Source: Sperchopsis tessellata (taxonomy: Eukaryota; Arthropoda; Insecta; Coleoptera; Hydrophilidae). From it: a stretch of DNA of 30,053 nucleotides. Of this stretch, positions 1 through 14,600 are shown one piece after another. The stretch's first letter is position 1; the number at the start of each line of letters is the position of its first letter. The notes beneath the pieces were generated by a model. That model was not told the origin of the DNA, did no database searches, and was given only the letters and a program-made list of their open reading frames with translations. Location: NCBI GenBank assembly GCA_033557685.1, contig JAWQRN010000416.1, forward strand, positions 1 through 30,053, written 5' to 3'. The translations under genes and the position numbers were made by a program.

Positions 1-2306
1 TCTCTTATAAAAGCTTTTGTCTATTTTCATATACAATTGCATGTCACTTTCAAGGCGTGACTACCATCATCCAAGGAATTTGGTTATCCCTAAAATAGAC
101 GTTATAAAAACACAACAAATTATTACACACTTGGATGTGAAGCTCTATGATGCAGTTCCTTGAGAAATAAAAAAAATAACGTGATACATACTGTTTCCTA
201 AGGAACTGAGAATTTATATTATGGGAAATAGATTAACTAAAAAGGATTTAAAAATAGTGAATTCATGTTGCGAGTAATGTTGAAAATTTATCTCTGTGAA
301 ATGAGTGTATTTTTAGTTTATTGATCTTATACTTGTTAATTTAATTTAAATTATGTTATCATTCTTATTAATATTATGCTTGGCCAGCTAAAACTAAAAC
401 CAGTCTGGTCGAAATCCACAACAAAAACTTGAGAGATTTAAGTAGCTACTGACTTAACACAAGTACTTAATGTGTAGAGTTTTCAAATTTGAAAATTATG
501 AATGTCACATTTACAGAAAATATTATTATTTATTTTTTAGTAAATATCCAATATCAAAGATTTTGTGCTCCTTTTTCTTTATAGCAGCCTCTTTTAATTT
601 TTTAAATAATATTAACTTTATAACTTGTACATATGGTGGCAGTGAAGCACAAAAGTTTAAAAAAAGATCTATAGAAATTGACCAAGTTACTAAGTGGTAA
701 CTACCATAATTTTCTACCAGATATCCTATTCAACCAGTGCTCATCTACTAGCAGGCAGTGCATTTCCCAAATAATAGTTCTTGGGAGATGGATGGAATAG
801 AACAACGGATATCTTTACCGAGTATTTGCCCCCATAATGTTGTTATGAATGTACGACTGTATAAAAATACCCACTGTTATCCCTCTCTCTGCCAAGAATT
901 GTCAACATGATTCAAGACTGTATATCGAGAAAAGCGCTACATTCAATTAATATTCTTATTTTTATTCAAATTGCTCATTTAATATTCATGTCAAAATGCC
1001 CACAAAATTCTTGATATTGATATTGTATTTTCTTGCGGTGGCTCAATATGCTATTCTCTTTCATAGCTTTAGTTTCCCGAAAGTCTTCAACACTGTTTAA
1101 ATATCAAGCAAATTTAAAACGAAAATCTAAATAAAATTATTGATAATTTAGGTGACACTTGACAAGTGTACTTCAAATTCTTGTTTTGGTTAATAGCTAA
1201 TCGTTCTTACTTTGTATATAGCTTTTTATATTTTTAAAAACCTACTGTACATTGCTATGGTATGATTTTGACGTAACTTTGGAGGCAAAATATAATGTTT
1301 ATATTGTTTGAAAACACAGTAACGAAGTGTAGTTGCCGTAATAACCGTCGATAAAAGTGTTTTCTCGTAATTAATTCTTTCTTTCCACTGATTTTTTTCG
1401 TTTGTGTTTAAGATTATTTTATTTATAGGTGTTGATTACGGTTAACTCATTTTATTTCATTTGAAGATTAAAATGTCTTATTTAATTCAGACGAATGTTA
1501 ATAAGTATAATAGAGATAGAAATGAAGGAGACAAAAGTTCAAATGACTACTCTGGCCGACATTTCTGGAAATTGTTTAGGCTCACAAAGAGGCTACATCG
1601 ATTATAGACATAGCAATTTAGTATATCTTAGGAGAATGGAGGCAGTCTGCACTGTATTGTTTTACTGAAAGGGTAGTGCAATAGATGGAAGAATTAATTT
1701 AGATAAGTAAATGATAATTACAAATTCTATATTTTCTAAAATTGCAATGTTCATTTGCCACTTTCTGCATCGAATATTTATTCCTATGTTGTAACACTGT
1801 GATTTATTTTAAATTTCTACAATAAATTGGTTCTTACAGACCTTAATTTTTTTGCTGCTGGCAGTATTGCCTTAGGTACGAGCCAATGTAGTCCAGAAAT
1901 TGCATAGCATATTTAGTTTTGTTGAAGATAATCCTCCATTACTTTCACAAGTAAAATATTATGGACTTAAAGGTAATACTTCGAATGTCCATATCATGTT
2001 GCAATTATAAAAAATTCCCATAACTGTTTAAACTAATCATAAATTTTCTATATATTTATATTTAGATCACATATGTTCAAAGTACCGGGAAATCGCCAAA
2101 AACCTTTTAACATATTCAAAATTGTACATAGAGAATTAGGAATTATTGGCAATTTCTCAACACTTTCATCGCAAAGGATGTATTGCTTTTAGGCCATCGA
2201 TATCTTGTGGTTTCCATTAAGCTCTTTAAATGCATATTGTTATTTGTGTTGAATGATTGAAATATGCATGGTTTTTATTTTACACATTTAAAATATTAAT
2301 ACATAC
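1..2306 (-). other. VPS13D intron 12 (partial), no recognisable element
   Basis: This stretch is AT-rich with no open frame resembling a known protein. The 76-residue frame at 470-700 (+) is lysine/phenylalanine-rich and looks like chance. I searched by eye for the next VPS13D exon on the minus strand and found none. Confidence 0.6.
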
Positions 2307-2602
2307 GTATAATATCTAAATTATTGAATTGAATGGTTGCAATCTGAATGGGTTCTGTTCCATTGATTAAAACAAGTTCAATGCTTATGAGAGCTTCAGC
2401 ATCTAATACTGGAGCGCCATTCTTATTATACGAAGACTGCATCCATGGTTGTAAAGGAGGTGATGAAGCTAGACTAGATAAGGCTTGTGTTATAGCTATT
2501 GGTGATGTGGAACTAACCCTAACAATATTTGGATCAGGGCTGTCAGGTGATGTTGGAGAAGTGGGTTCACTATCTCTCAAGCTACCAGACATTGAGTCCA
2601 TG
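2307..2602 (-). CDS. VPS13D: VPS13D exon 12 (last exon in the window)
   Basis: It completes Gly985 and encodes residues 986-1083, starting MDSMSGSLRDSEPTSPTSP and ending with IQIATIQFNNLDII, which matches the VPS13D block ending in VNNLDII. The acceptor TTTCCAG is clear, and the donor C|GTATGT is at 2301-2306 (phase 1). The next exon, expected to continue with an NPET-like motif, is not visible in 1-2306 and must lie beyond the window. Confidence 0.93.
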
Positions 2603-5600
2603 CTGGAAAAAAAGTGTATTTTAGAAAAGAAAATTCAGAATAATACATAAATAAAGCTTAAGCTACAAAGGTATATAGATAGCTTTTATTTATATAAATC
2701 AATTACATTAATTTAACACACAGTAAGTATATTATAACCATAATTAAAGAACAATAGAGTCCAGTCAGATAATAAATTGAACCCAAAAATCTTATAAAAA
2801 TTGGGTGACACTAAAATATGCCTTTCCTATAAAAAAAGGTCTCCAATTTACGCTTAAAAGACACCACCGACAATAAAATAATCCGGAGGGGAAGTTAATT
2901 AAATAGCATAGGCATAGTGTATGGACCCATTTCTTGATGTGATGAGTGTCAAAAATTCCAGCGGATTGAATAAAGTAGCATAATGAGAAATAAGCCAATC
3001 GTAGAAAAGTAGTCGACATACTGCCAGTCAAACATTTCACACCCAAGAACTTAAACTTAGAAGAACTGCACCCATGTCCACATAAAAAAAAAAACTTCCG
3101 CTCTGTCTGACCATCCTTCAGCAGCATTCTATTAGATAAGAACCGATATACAGTACTAACCTGAGAAGTACGCAACTAGTTTATAATAACCTCAAAAGAT
3201 TCAATCTCTACTGCAGTTGTGTCAACCTGGTACCAATTTCTTACCAGGTAGTTTGTCAAGATGAGGAACAAAATCCGTCCTATGACTGAGCCTTATGGCA
3301 CACCTAGTGGCACGAAACACAAGGTTGATTTTGCACCATTGCAACTGATAGACATATCTCTCGGAAAGATAATCACCAGTTTTAATCCAAAATCATCCAA
3401 CACACATCTTATCAATTTTTAAATAAGAAAGTCCTGTGAAATTCAATCAAACACCTTACTGACGTAACAATATAGTAACCCAGCATATAAATGAAACAAT
3501 AATTGTTGTTACTGATTCACATTTAAAAGTTTTAAAATTTATTTATCAATTTTTTTTAGGTTACATAAATATATGATATAATCAAAACATGGTCTAAAAC
3601 AAATGTATACAGTGAACATCAAAAGTATGTAATAAAGTTAATAATTTGTTTTAGGTTGGCTTATGGACAGAACGCTCAAGGTCAATTTTATTTTTTCCTA
3701 GGAGTTATTTTGCACCCCCCTCCGATTTGATGTCATTACTTTAAATTTCAACACCATTTTTCTTATTTCTAAAACTGAAAAATACTATTTCTTTTGGAGT
3801 AGAATGCTTCCCTTAATAAAAATATTCTTAGGTTCTTCCACAGAAAGGCAACTTATTATAATCACTAAACTAATAGCCTTGCGATTGGAATCTAAAGGTT
3901 TGTCAGTTTAAATTTTCCCTTTTTTTTATGCCATAATTGTATTGTTAATTTAATGTTCTCCTCTGCTCTCTTTCCATTTGCAGGAGTTTTATTATAATGT
4001 AACAAAAAGGCAGAGTTAGTATCCTGTGTTGCACAAACAATGGCCGTACTCCTTTTTTTGCATTATCAAAATATTATAGGCATTAGATTTTATATTAGAT
4101 GGACATGAAAAAGGGCTGCCACGACATCTATCCTATTCCTCATGTATAGTACTGCAAAGATGTTAGAAGAATGCTTGGGTATCAAATGGTCTATATGAGG
4201 ATGTCACTTTAGATCTAAATAAACACCAAAAAAGATTGAACTACATGCAGAGTACTTCTACCTTTTTGGAAACCAATTTCTTCAATATCCTTTCCTCATA
4301 AAATAATTTAGTGTTCTTTTAGCCATTAAACCTTTCATAATATGGAGAAAGAATAACAAAAAACAATTATTTATGTCAGCAGATATCCAGAGATCTGCTT
4401 TGCCAAGACCTTAACAAGATGACAAGATATTTGCTAAGGTCTTCTGACGCAGGTTGATCCAATGTTCCTTTTCCTTTTCGCACCTACTAGTTTCCTGATT
4501 TATGATGTTTAAACTGATATTTGTTAGTTGGTAATTTGGCTTATATAATTTAAATATCTTGATTTATTAGTTCTTTTCAAAAGCCTTGAGATAGAAACCC
4601 TTGTAACTCAAATAAACACGACATGCACTGCACAAAATTTTCATACAGTTGTTAAATTGTACTGATGGGTCTAGTTCGTTATAGATTCTATACAAGTCCT
4701 CATCATAAAAAGTAAAGATTAGATGCAAAACATTTTGTTTCTTCTTTCTAGTGTTGGTAAAATTACGACTTGAGTATCATTGTTCATCAAGTTTTTCTTT
4801 GCATTTAATTCTTTCAAGAGGCTGATACTGAAATCCCCAGCTAAGACGATACTTCAAGACAAATCAAAGTTTTTAAACACATAACTGAGGGATTTCTCAA
4901 TGGTATTGAAAAGGACATTCAAAATGGAAATTAATACTATCTCCTAATGGATCTTTGCAGACATAGTGATTAACTAGCTCGGAGACCAGAGCTTCTGAGC
5001 AAAACATGCAATATTACCATGTATTGCTTCAGCATGTGTTAAAAGTGACATATTGGTGTCTACTGGTATATTATATAGATTTATGTTTTCATTAACAGCC
5101 AAGTGCAGTGAATTCATTTATTGAAGTAACATCACTCGCCTTGAAAATGTCCCTTGCAACAGTGGATGAAACGTCGGCACTTGTCAGAGCCTCTACACGG
5201 TTTCCACCCGAAAACAACATTCATACAGATACTAACCGTGGAAGTCTATTACATTTAACAGCCAATGTTTAGTGATACATAAAATATGGATTCTATGTTG
5301 TTAGTAGTAGATTTATTTATTTCCAGCCAATAAATTCATTTTGTTAATAGTTTCAATTCAAAAACTAGTAAATATGTCAAATTTATGATGAAATTCTACA
5401 GAATTAGCGCGCCACTGATGCCAATGCGGAGCCCTTGAAAACTTTAATTACAACGTTACAGTTAGGTTATATTTAAACTGATTGATTGATAACAGAAGAT
5501 AAATCGGTTTTGTGTATTGCTGCCCGAAATTATTATAGTAAGCTTTTTTACAGAGAGAAGTCCATATCAATCTTAAAACATATGTTTTGTCTCAAAAGAG

Positions 5601-8600
5601 GTTTTAATATACTATATAATATATTAATATAAACAATGAATTTTCTTCATTACCTGCCTTGTTTTTTAAATATTCAATAACTCTCTACTCGGTAACATGA
5701 TCACATATTCTGGAGATGAACAACCATGTTATTTTTTATCTGGTGCTTTTCCCATGAATGCTGAGCCTCTTTCATATTTTTGCAAAGGTCGAAATTCCAT
5801 CTGGGCTTTTTTTCGACTTAAGCTTCCTTATGCTTGCGTTACATATTTACACTTTGGCTGTGTAGACATACAGATCTTTATATTTATAATTTTCTCTAAA
5901 GCTATTATCTCGATTTTTTTGCTGAACAGCTTCAATTAACCTATTAGATTTTCTTAGTTTCCCCTAAATGGATATTAATCTTGAAAGTTTTCTGGTCCAG
6001 TAGAAGAGATCGTCTTCACTTTATTAATATTTTTTACTTTTGAGTTTACACTTGCTACTTTGTCTTTCAGAAGTTCTGATTTCTGTTGAAGCTGTTTGAT
6101 TGTTTTTACCTGTGCTTCTATTATTTTTAGCTTACCTGCTACTTTGACTATTGTAGTTTGAATAAGTTGTTTAATTTGTCTCCTGAGTTTTGACCAACAG
6201 TTTAAAATTTTAAAATTATCAGACTTACTCAGAAGCACATCACTAGCACCTGGTGTCTTGACAGTTACAAAGGCAGAAACATTTAATGCTAAACTCTTAT
6301 ATACTAATTTTAATCTTCATATCTCACACCTTTTGGGTGTGTTAGGGGACTGGATTATTTACTGAACAAGTAAAAAACTTGCGTATTTAAAATAAAGGGT
6401 ATATATACATATTTAAAAGTCAACAAATTAAAATGAATTGAACACAAATTGATAATCATACGTTACGAACAGATACACAACACAAAACAAACAGCTACCC
6501 TGTTTGCTGTCCCTTCTGGACTTTCACTTACCCCGGTCACTGGATGAACTGTGTGGAGTTCTTGAGAAGGGTGTATTCATGCATCTTAGCGACCACAGGT
6601 GGTTGCCGGATGCGCCTACTCGTACTAAATAGAACGGCGCGATATTTAAAAAAGCAAGGCATCTTACAGGTGTATTTTCACAAAAATTTCATGGTCGAAA
6701 TTTTATATGATTAAAATACTTTCTTTACTATCAAAGGAAGTAGAAATTATTTACTATAGAGGTGTAAAACATACATTTTTATGTTCAAAGCTAGCTAAAT
6801 GTCTATTATAGAAAATAAACTAATACCTACCCCACATGTTTATGGCTCGCGACTAATAATTCAAAATCTGGTCCAAAAGTTTGTAAGGCATCAACCAACA
6901 GTAAGCTATGTACTGTCAGTGTCATACTAATATCGATAGGTCTTTTTGTGAAAGCAGTCTTCACTCCGGATACTTGAAGTTCTGCAACACTTCTTCCACG
7001 ACTCTGTACTTCTAATGCCATATGGTCTATAGTGAATTGGATAGTTAGCAATCTTGACATTTCGATACTAGTATCGTTGCTGTAAGTATCATCTTCATTC
7101 TGAGCACTATCTACAATATCCTCAAGTTTTGTATCAGGAGCATTAAAAGGTGATGGCAAACCTGTTGCAGAAATAATATTTGTCAAAGTTCGAGCTGAGG
7201 CTATTTTGTACTCGTTTAAATGAGCAACAAGTTTTGGTAAATTTGCATTCAGTGTCAGACTTGGATATAAAGGGTCACATGTATGTATTACCCTTCTTTC
7301 TATTTGAAGCGAAATATTAAACCGATCCAAAACATGTAAAGTCGAAGTTCCTTTATTATGCGCATATCTCCAATTATCTTTTACTTTTCCTATTAAGATT
7401 TGCAGGTCATTAAGTTCAACACAATATCGATCATATAATTTTTGGTGTAAACTGTTTTCTGTCAGTTTATCATCTAGAGTTAGTAAATTTGTGGTTAATG
7501 CTGTATTTTGGGTTTCAGAATCACTTTCTTCGCTACCTGGGGGAGTAGAACATGGTGTCATGAACATATCTAGAAAAAAATATCTTCATTACATCCACTA
7601 TATAAGAGAGAATATTTTAATTTGAAAATAAGTAAAGAAGTGAACATTATATAAAATTAAACCTGAGCCTGAAAGCAAACTGTATTATGTAGAGTAATTT
7701 CGTATAGAAACAGTATTTCTTATATTTCCATGTAAATCTAGGACAACTACTTAAAAAAATCACATCATAATAAGTCATTATAATTGTGTACAATGAGAAT
7801 AACAATACAATTTTTTAATCAATGGATCAATCATTTGCATATTTGCAGTATCCAGAATGTGTATTAACCTTAATTGTAAATTTCTATAAAATTGTAAATA
7901 AAGAAAAAAATTTAAATGAAATATAAGTGTTCTCATACCATCATCTTCACTTTCCTTTGAAATAAATTCTGGATGGTTTACAACAGTTTCTACTCGGTCA
8001 GAATGGTTGCGCAGCTGAAGTCTACCAAAATCTATAACTGCCATTGCAGAATTGGCATCAGTGAAGTTTTCCACAAAAAATATTTGAGGAGAGGTAACAT
8101 CTAATTGCAGCTCCCAACTTTTCCTCACAGCCTAAAACACGATATAATCATGTAAAAGAAAGTTATAAGATACAAATAGTTAATTCATTACCGCTCGACC
8201 ATCCAAAATTTGTTCCCAATTTTTCATCAATTCCTTTTTTGTACGGCTTTTCATGGCTTCAATTTGTGAATATGTTATGGAACGTTTATGTGGAAGGCAG
8301 AGAAATTCAGTCAGCCATCGTACAGCAGAAGGTTGGTACACTACATCAAGGCATTTAGTTTTTACGCACAACCTGAAATTTAATTTTTAATAATTCATAA
8401 AAAGCACCACCAATATTATATTGTCGAAATTATATTTTTTGTGTTTAAAAGATAAAGTTGATTGTTGTCAAATTGAAACATTTCTTTATTTCTACCATTA
8501 ATCTTAAAAAAATTGAGATTTAGATAAATTTTAATTAAAATTGGAAATCATTATGTTTTTGTATAAGGCTGTAAAATATTCTTGAAGGTTAATTTACTAT

Positions 8601-11600
8601 AAGTTCTATTCACTTACCTGTAATCACAGCCCGTATTTTCAGGTCTTTTCTCATAAGCAATATAAAATAAATGATCATTAAGGTCGTCTGGTCGGGTTGT
8701 CACACTAACCCTAGGACTTGGTCCACGAGATCGACCAGGTGGGCCTGATCGATCATGTCCAGGAGGTCCAATAAGAACAGGAAACAAACTATTTATTGTG
8801 AACTTGTCACGTAGAAACAATGCACCAAGAGACAGCTCCACGAGATGGGATGAAGATCGTGGTTTACTGATGATATTCAAACACAAAGTTTTAAATTGCA
8901 GCTCAATCATAGGAACACTGAAAATTTAAACACAATTATTTTCAAAATTTACTAATTTCATGTATTAACTTACCTTTCTTTTGACGTTTCTTGTATGGTA
9001 CATAAACTTAATGTCCCACTTTTACAAGTAAAAGAAAACTGACCAAAGACAACATCTCTTTTAAGAAGAGTATTATTTTCTGCTGAATCACTGAGAGCCC
9101 TAAGTATCTCACCCTCTAATTGGGTGGTTTCTTGTGTAGTTGAATTAGTGCTCTCAGTTGTTGAAGACGAATACCAACCCATCCATGTTGGAAACCACCG
9201 TACTAACATACTACGGCCTGCAGAATTTCCTGTGTTAGCCTGACATGACTGACTCGGCACTGACTGCATTGAAATCTATATATATATATATATATAAGTA
9301 GACATATCACTTATTAATTATTAAAATAGAAATTGTTTACCTCTCTCAAAACTTTAAGTTCTTCAAAGTCTCGTCCCCATTCTACAGCATCTTTTATCTT
9401 CTTATCATCAGCAGAAAGGGTTATTGTAGGAGTTAAAAGAATTTTCGTATAAATTCTAACATACTGAACATTTTCGTTAGCTCGTATCAAACATAATTCC
9501 CAAGTAGGTCTAGGTTTGCAGATACCTGGAAGTCTGTCTGGATAGTGACAACTGACTGCATATAGCCACCATGCTCTCGCATCATCTTTTATTTTGCAAG
9601 TTGGGCGATAACGTCTGTATGATCTATACCTTGCTACATCATCTAAGCCTCGAATGCATCTAACTAATTGATCATATTGCCACTAAAAATCATAAATGTT
9701 ATGTTTAAAGTGCAACTACATGAATAAAGGTACTATTTAATAATTTCTTTTTGGTCATAGGTGTCAAACTATGACAAAATGCATTTTTAACTTTTCTTTA
9801 AAAATATGTAGTCAGTGACATAACATGGTTTGCAAGCAGTGTGGTTCCTCTGTGGTGGGTACAAGCGAAAATAATGGGGTAATAGATGTTAGAAATGTAA
9901 TTTTAAAATTATGGTAAGCTGCTGAAGCGTTACTGTTAAGAGGTTGGTGATTGTAAAAACTTAATCTATTAAGTGGTCACACAATAAGAAAGGAGGGTGG
10001 AGAATTCTGAACTATGTCACTAAAATATATGAACAAGGATTTTCAATAACAAAAATCATTAAAAGTAATTGAAATTGCAAGAAATGAAAACATTTTAAAG
10101 TTCGTTCGGGATGGTGCAGAAGGATGATGCATATGAACGATTTAACTTTGCGACAGCATAAAATATTAACACAGGAATTTTCAGTGGAAATTGAAGAAAA
10201 ATATATTGCATACCAAAGACATACCATAAGTTTAAGAAACATGCAATGCGGATCAAACTCCTGTATTTTTTGATATGCCACGTAATGTAATAATAAACAA
10301 AAAAGAAGAAAATCAATTTTAATTAAGTATATTAGAAATGAAAAATTAAGAATGTAAAACTTCCACCGTATATTATTCTAAAATAAAAAACAATGCCAAA
10401 AAAAAATAAGAAATGGAATTAATATCTGGGGAAAAAAGTGAAAAAAGAAGTGATAAATATAAATTCAGATTGGGTAATTATCTCTGGACGGATTTTACCA
10501 TGAAAGGTCTCAGATGTTGTAGTAAACAAATCAAAGGAAATATGGAAAAATAGTTCCCAACTGGCTACTTTCAACCAATCCTTACATCGACATGAAAAAT
10601 AATCATATACAACAATTACAAAAACTCTATAATGATATAAAAGAGATAAGAATATACATGAATGTTGATTCTGGGTGGAAACTTTGTAGAGGTGCTGTCA
10701 GCTCTAACATCAAGTCCCTTTTCACCAGTATACCGGTGCTGTTAGCATCATCAGAGATGTACTGAGAGGAGAGGGTTCATCTCAAGATATTGCGGTGCTG
10801 ACAGTAGTTTGTCCGATTTATGAACCTTTTCTACGAACAAACTTCCGGAGCTGCAATGGGTTCTCCGATGTCCCTAGTTGTTGTCTATATTTTTATGGAG
10901 ACATTTGAATAATGGCCATCATCGACCTCCAATATAAAGTTCAAATGCTGGTTCCGTTACGCAAAGTATCAAAATGTTTATTATATGGTCGCTGGGTTGT
11001 GATGCACTAGATGCCTTCTTCAATTACGATGGAAAGTAACTCATCAGGTACCCTTCCCGTGTGGTTCACGTTTTCATTATTTTTATCATAAGCCGACCCA
11101 TACCAACACATACATGTATTGTCACATCATCAACCCTGTCAGAAAATGTCTGTGATTAATTCTATCGTACAGTGAGTTGTGTGACACAACTCTACTTTCC
11201 CAGGAGTTGCGTACAATCAAGGATTTGACCGACAGCATTCCCTGCATAGTAAGAAAATTTCACATCAAAACAATATTCTCCCCAATCCAAAAGAGATCAC
11301 AAGTTCTCCCTTCTTCAAAAGATGTCATCCCATTGCAAAGTGAAGGGGTTTATCAGGTTCCTTATTCCGGTAGTACATCAGAGAAACTAACTGTACAATT
11401 ACTATTTGTTTAAAGGAGCACGAATTCTGTACTCGTCTTGGGCATATTAATTAATCAACCGTGGCTAAAAATTGTCATGAAGCAAGTCATATATTCAAGA
11501 TTTTAAAATATGGGCAACATCATTCGCCTTGAAAATGTCCCTCGCAACAGTGGACCAAATATTGGCACTTGTCAGAGCCGCTACATGGTTTCCACCCCGA

Positions 11601-14600
11601 CAAAACATTCAAAATTACTATCTTATTTACATAGATAACTTATAATAAAAATTACAATACAATATATTGACTATAAAAATATAAATAAATTTATTACGAA
11701 GAGTTTTAAGTCAAAAGTATCACATACTTATGCAGAAATAAAAAAAAAAACTTACATCCACTAATTTCAGAGGAACTTCTTCTAACTGTAGATCGCAGGC
11801 TATTCTAGGAGTCTCTGGGCTTCGTAATGGATGCTCACTACGATTTCTCTTAATGTGAGCTTGTGCACTAACTGGTGATAATATAAAGTGTTGACTATAA
11901 TGATTACTTTGACTTGGACACATAGCAACCTAAAATAATTATTATTAAATCATAATCCATCTCATTCAGTATTGGCGGAATTTTAGTAGCAAATTTTTAA
12001 GGTAATTATATTCTAGCAGCCATTCTCAAACTTCTAGAATGTATTCTCTAATGCAAAATAAGAATACTTCAACTAAAATGTGAATATTGTTACCAAAGTG
12101 AAAATATAATAAACCTCTAATAATTTTCGATTTGATTTAGAAGATTCATAAAATCTGAGTAGGTATATGTATTTAGTGACTTATATATATATATATGTTT
12201 AATGTTGCCAGTACAGATAAAAAGTGAATCGGAGAATGTACTTACAGCAAGTTCATTAAGGGACATCTTAAACAGAAGGTCTGCATAATTCAGGGACGTC
12301 CAGTAAATTGCAAATTTTTGCATATCAAGTAACTTAAAAGAAGAGGTAGAGTTTTCCACATGTGAAAATCCAGGTACCCAATAACTATCACAACTTTGAG
12401 CCGATAGCGACTCCACAGTAATACCAAAAGCAACAGCCTGATTTGGTATGCTAACATTGTCTTCATATCTTATGTGTACATCTCGAATTTTTAGCTATAA
12501 ACATAAAATTAATTATTACAAGATTACAAAAAATACATATTACTTAAATAACTAATTAAAGTATAGATAAAACAATACTTTATAAAGTTAATTGCAACGA
12601 CGATAAAGAATTTATACATGCAATGTAATTAATATCGTTTGGAATATGCGACATAATCTACTACTAAGGTGTAATTGTGTGCATACTATAGACGCAAAAA
12701 AGTATTGGATTCAACTTGCAGTGTAACATAAAAAATATACCTGTTAGTGTTAGTTACTCATTTTTGCCAAATTGCTATTATTGGATTTTATTAGAAACTC
12801 CTAAGTTATACTGGTGTAAGTACTAGACTTTGATACGCTGGAACAGCTTACAGCCACCAAGATGGGGTAGGGAAGAAGCAGTAGGAGCACACAAGGGGGT
12901 ACAAATCAATAATGATGAAAGGAAAACAATTTAAAAGTAAAAAAAAAATAAGTTAAGTTGCAAAAAGAAAGTATAATTAACTAATGCAAATACATTAGAG
13001 TTTTAATATACAAGAATTAATTAAAGAAAATAAACTAAGAATTAAGTAAACTTATAACTATGGAAAGAAATAAACTAGGAATTAAAACACTAGTACATAA
13101 GATATAATATATACAGTAGATGCTTGGAGGTAATAAATGCAGTATGTTTATGTACCAAGTAAAGTTTTATAAAATAAAATGTAAATAGAATATTAAACTA
13201 ATGAATGAAAACGTGCTTATGAAGGCGGAAATTAAAAGGTGTTGAGCAAAGAATGTTACATGACAATTCTTGCTTGCTGTGGCGGACTTCGACTGACCCT
13301 GATTTCTGGCTCTCTGTCTGTTATAGGCACAAACGAAGGGTCTAAATTCAGTGACGCTACCGCTAGAGGCGCTTTCCGAACCTTTGAATTAACCACAAAA
13401 TTGTTAATGATGTTTTTAACAATTTGGGTTAAAAAAATGACTGAATAGAATTATTAGAATATATATTACCTAGCTTCATAAGCAATCCACAAAAAAAATG
13501 TTTTCAGTGCGCCAGGAACAAAAGTTTCACTCGCATATAACACGCGGTCGGCCAATAATTAAATAATTAATTCATGGGGTAACAACTTGAACACGCTTAT
13601 TTCGTTCCCTTGAAGAGAACCCATAAGTAAACATACAGGGACACTATCATTGAATATTCAGTCACTTTGTATTGGTGAAACGCACAACTTTTTTGACGGA
13701 AATAAGTCGTTGCGACTATTTCTGTCATGAGGGTGAGTGAAATATTACAAAAGATATAAGCAAAAATTCCGTTATTGGTATTGTGGAGAAAATAAGGTCA
13801 TTCTGGCTAAAAATAGCAAGGAAAAGGTCAGTGAAGTATATTACATAAAGCAAACAAAATCATTATTTTGGCAGGTAGTGACTGCAATGGAGTGTGATAT
13901 TTACAACAGAAATTACATTGTTGATAATGTGGAAAATAAAACAACAGTAAAGTCTTTAATCATCCAAGAAACAAAGTATACGTCAAACAACACTGGAAGA
14001 ATGCTATAGTGACAGTTTTTTCGATCACAAAAACAGAAGTGAAGTATATGTGAGTGTTAAACAAAAGCAGTGGGTATTGTAAGAAGTACTTTTGAAAGAC
14101 CCCTTGACAACAGAATCACAAAAAAATTAGTTACTAATAAATTCACAATCTACCATCAAAATTAAAGAACAATTTCATTTACTGTTGAAAAAATGGCCCA
14201 TTATTGGTAGACTGAAGAGGATGTAAAATTAATGTGTATAACTGAACATTGGCAAAGAAAAAAATATAGAACTTTTTTAAATTTGAACTGGTGTTTAGTT
14301 TTTGTCAAACAATGTGTGGTGGTGGGAGTAGTGAAGATTATGTAAAGAAAGGTAATGAGGATAATGAAATCGTATCAGAGGAAAATGTTTTTTAATGCTA
14401 TATGTTTCCAAAATATATAGTAAGGGCAATGTCAGTGTATCGATCACCAAATTCAGATATTCATTAACTTTTCTTTAAGCTGCAATTACTATTTCACATT
14501 TTGATAAGAGTCACCAATTGCTGAAGAGTTTAATGCAAATATGTAATAAAGTCAATGATACCTTTTCAATTATGTTTAAATGTCTTGTACATTCCTACAA

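Noticed and set aside
2348..2650. 100-residue plus-strand open frame
   Set aside because: It is the antisense shadow of VPS13D exon 12, which has splice sites and family similarity on the minus strand.
6827..6830. Alternative donor six bases downstream for VPS13D exon 11
   Set aside because: It would place a TAG in frame; the GGG|GTAGGT donor keeps phase with exon 12.
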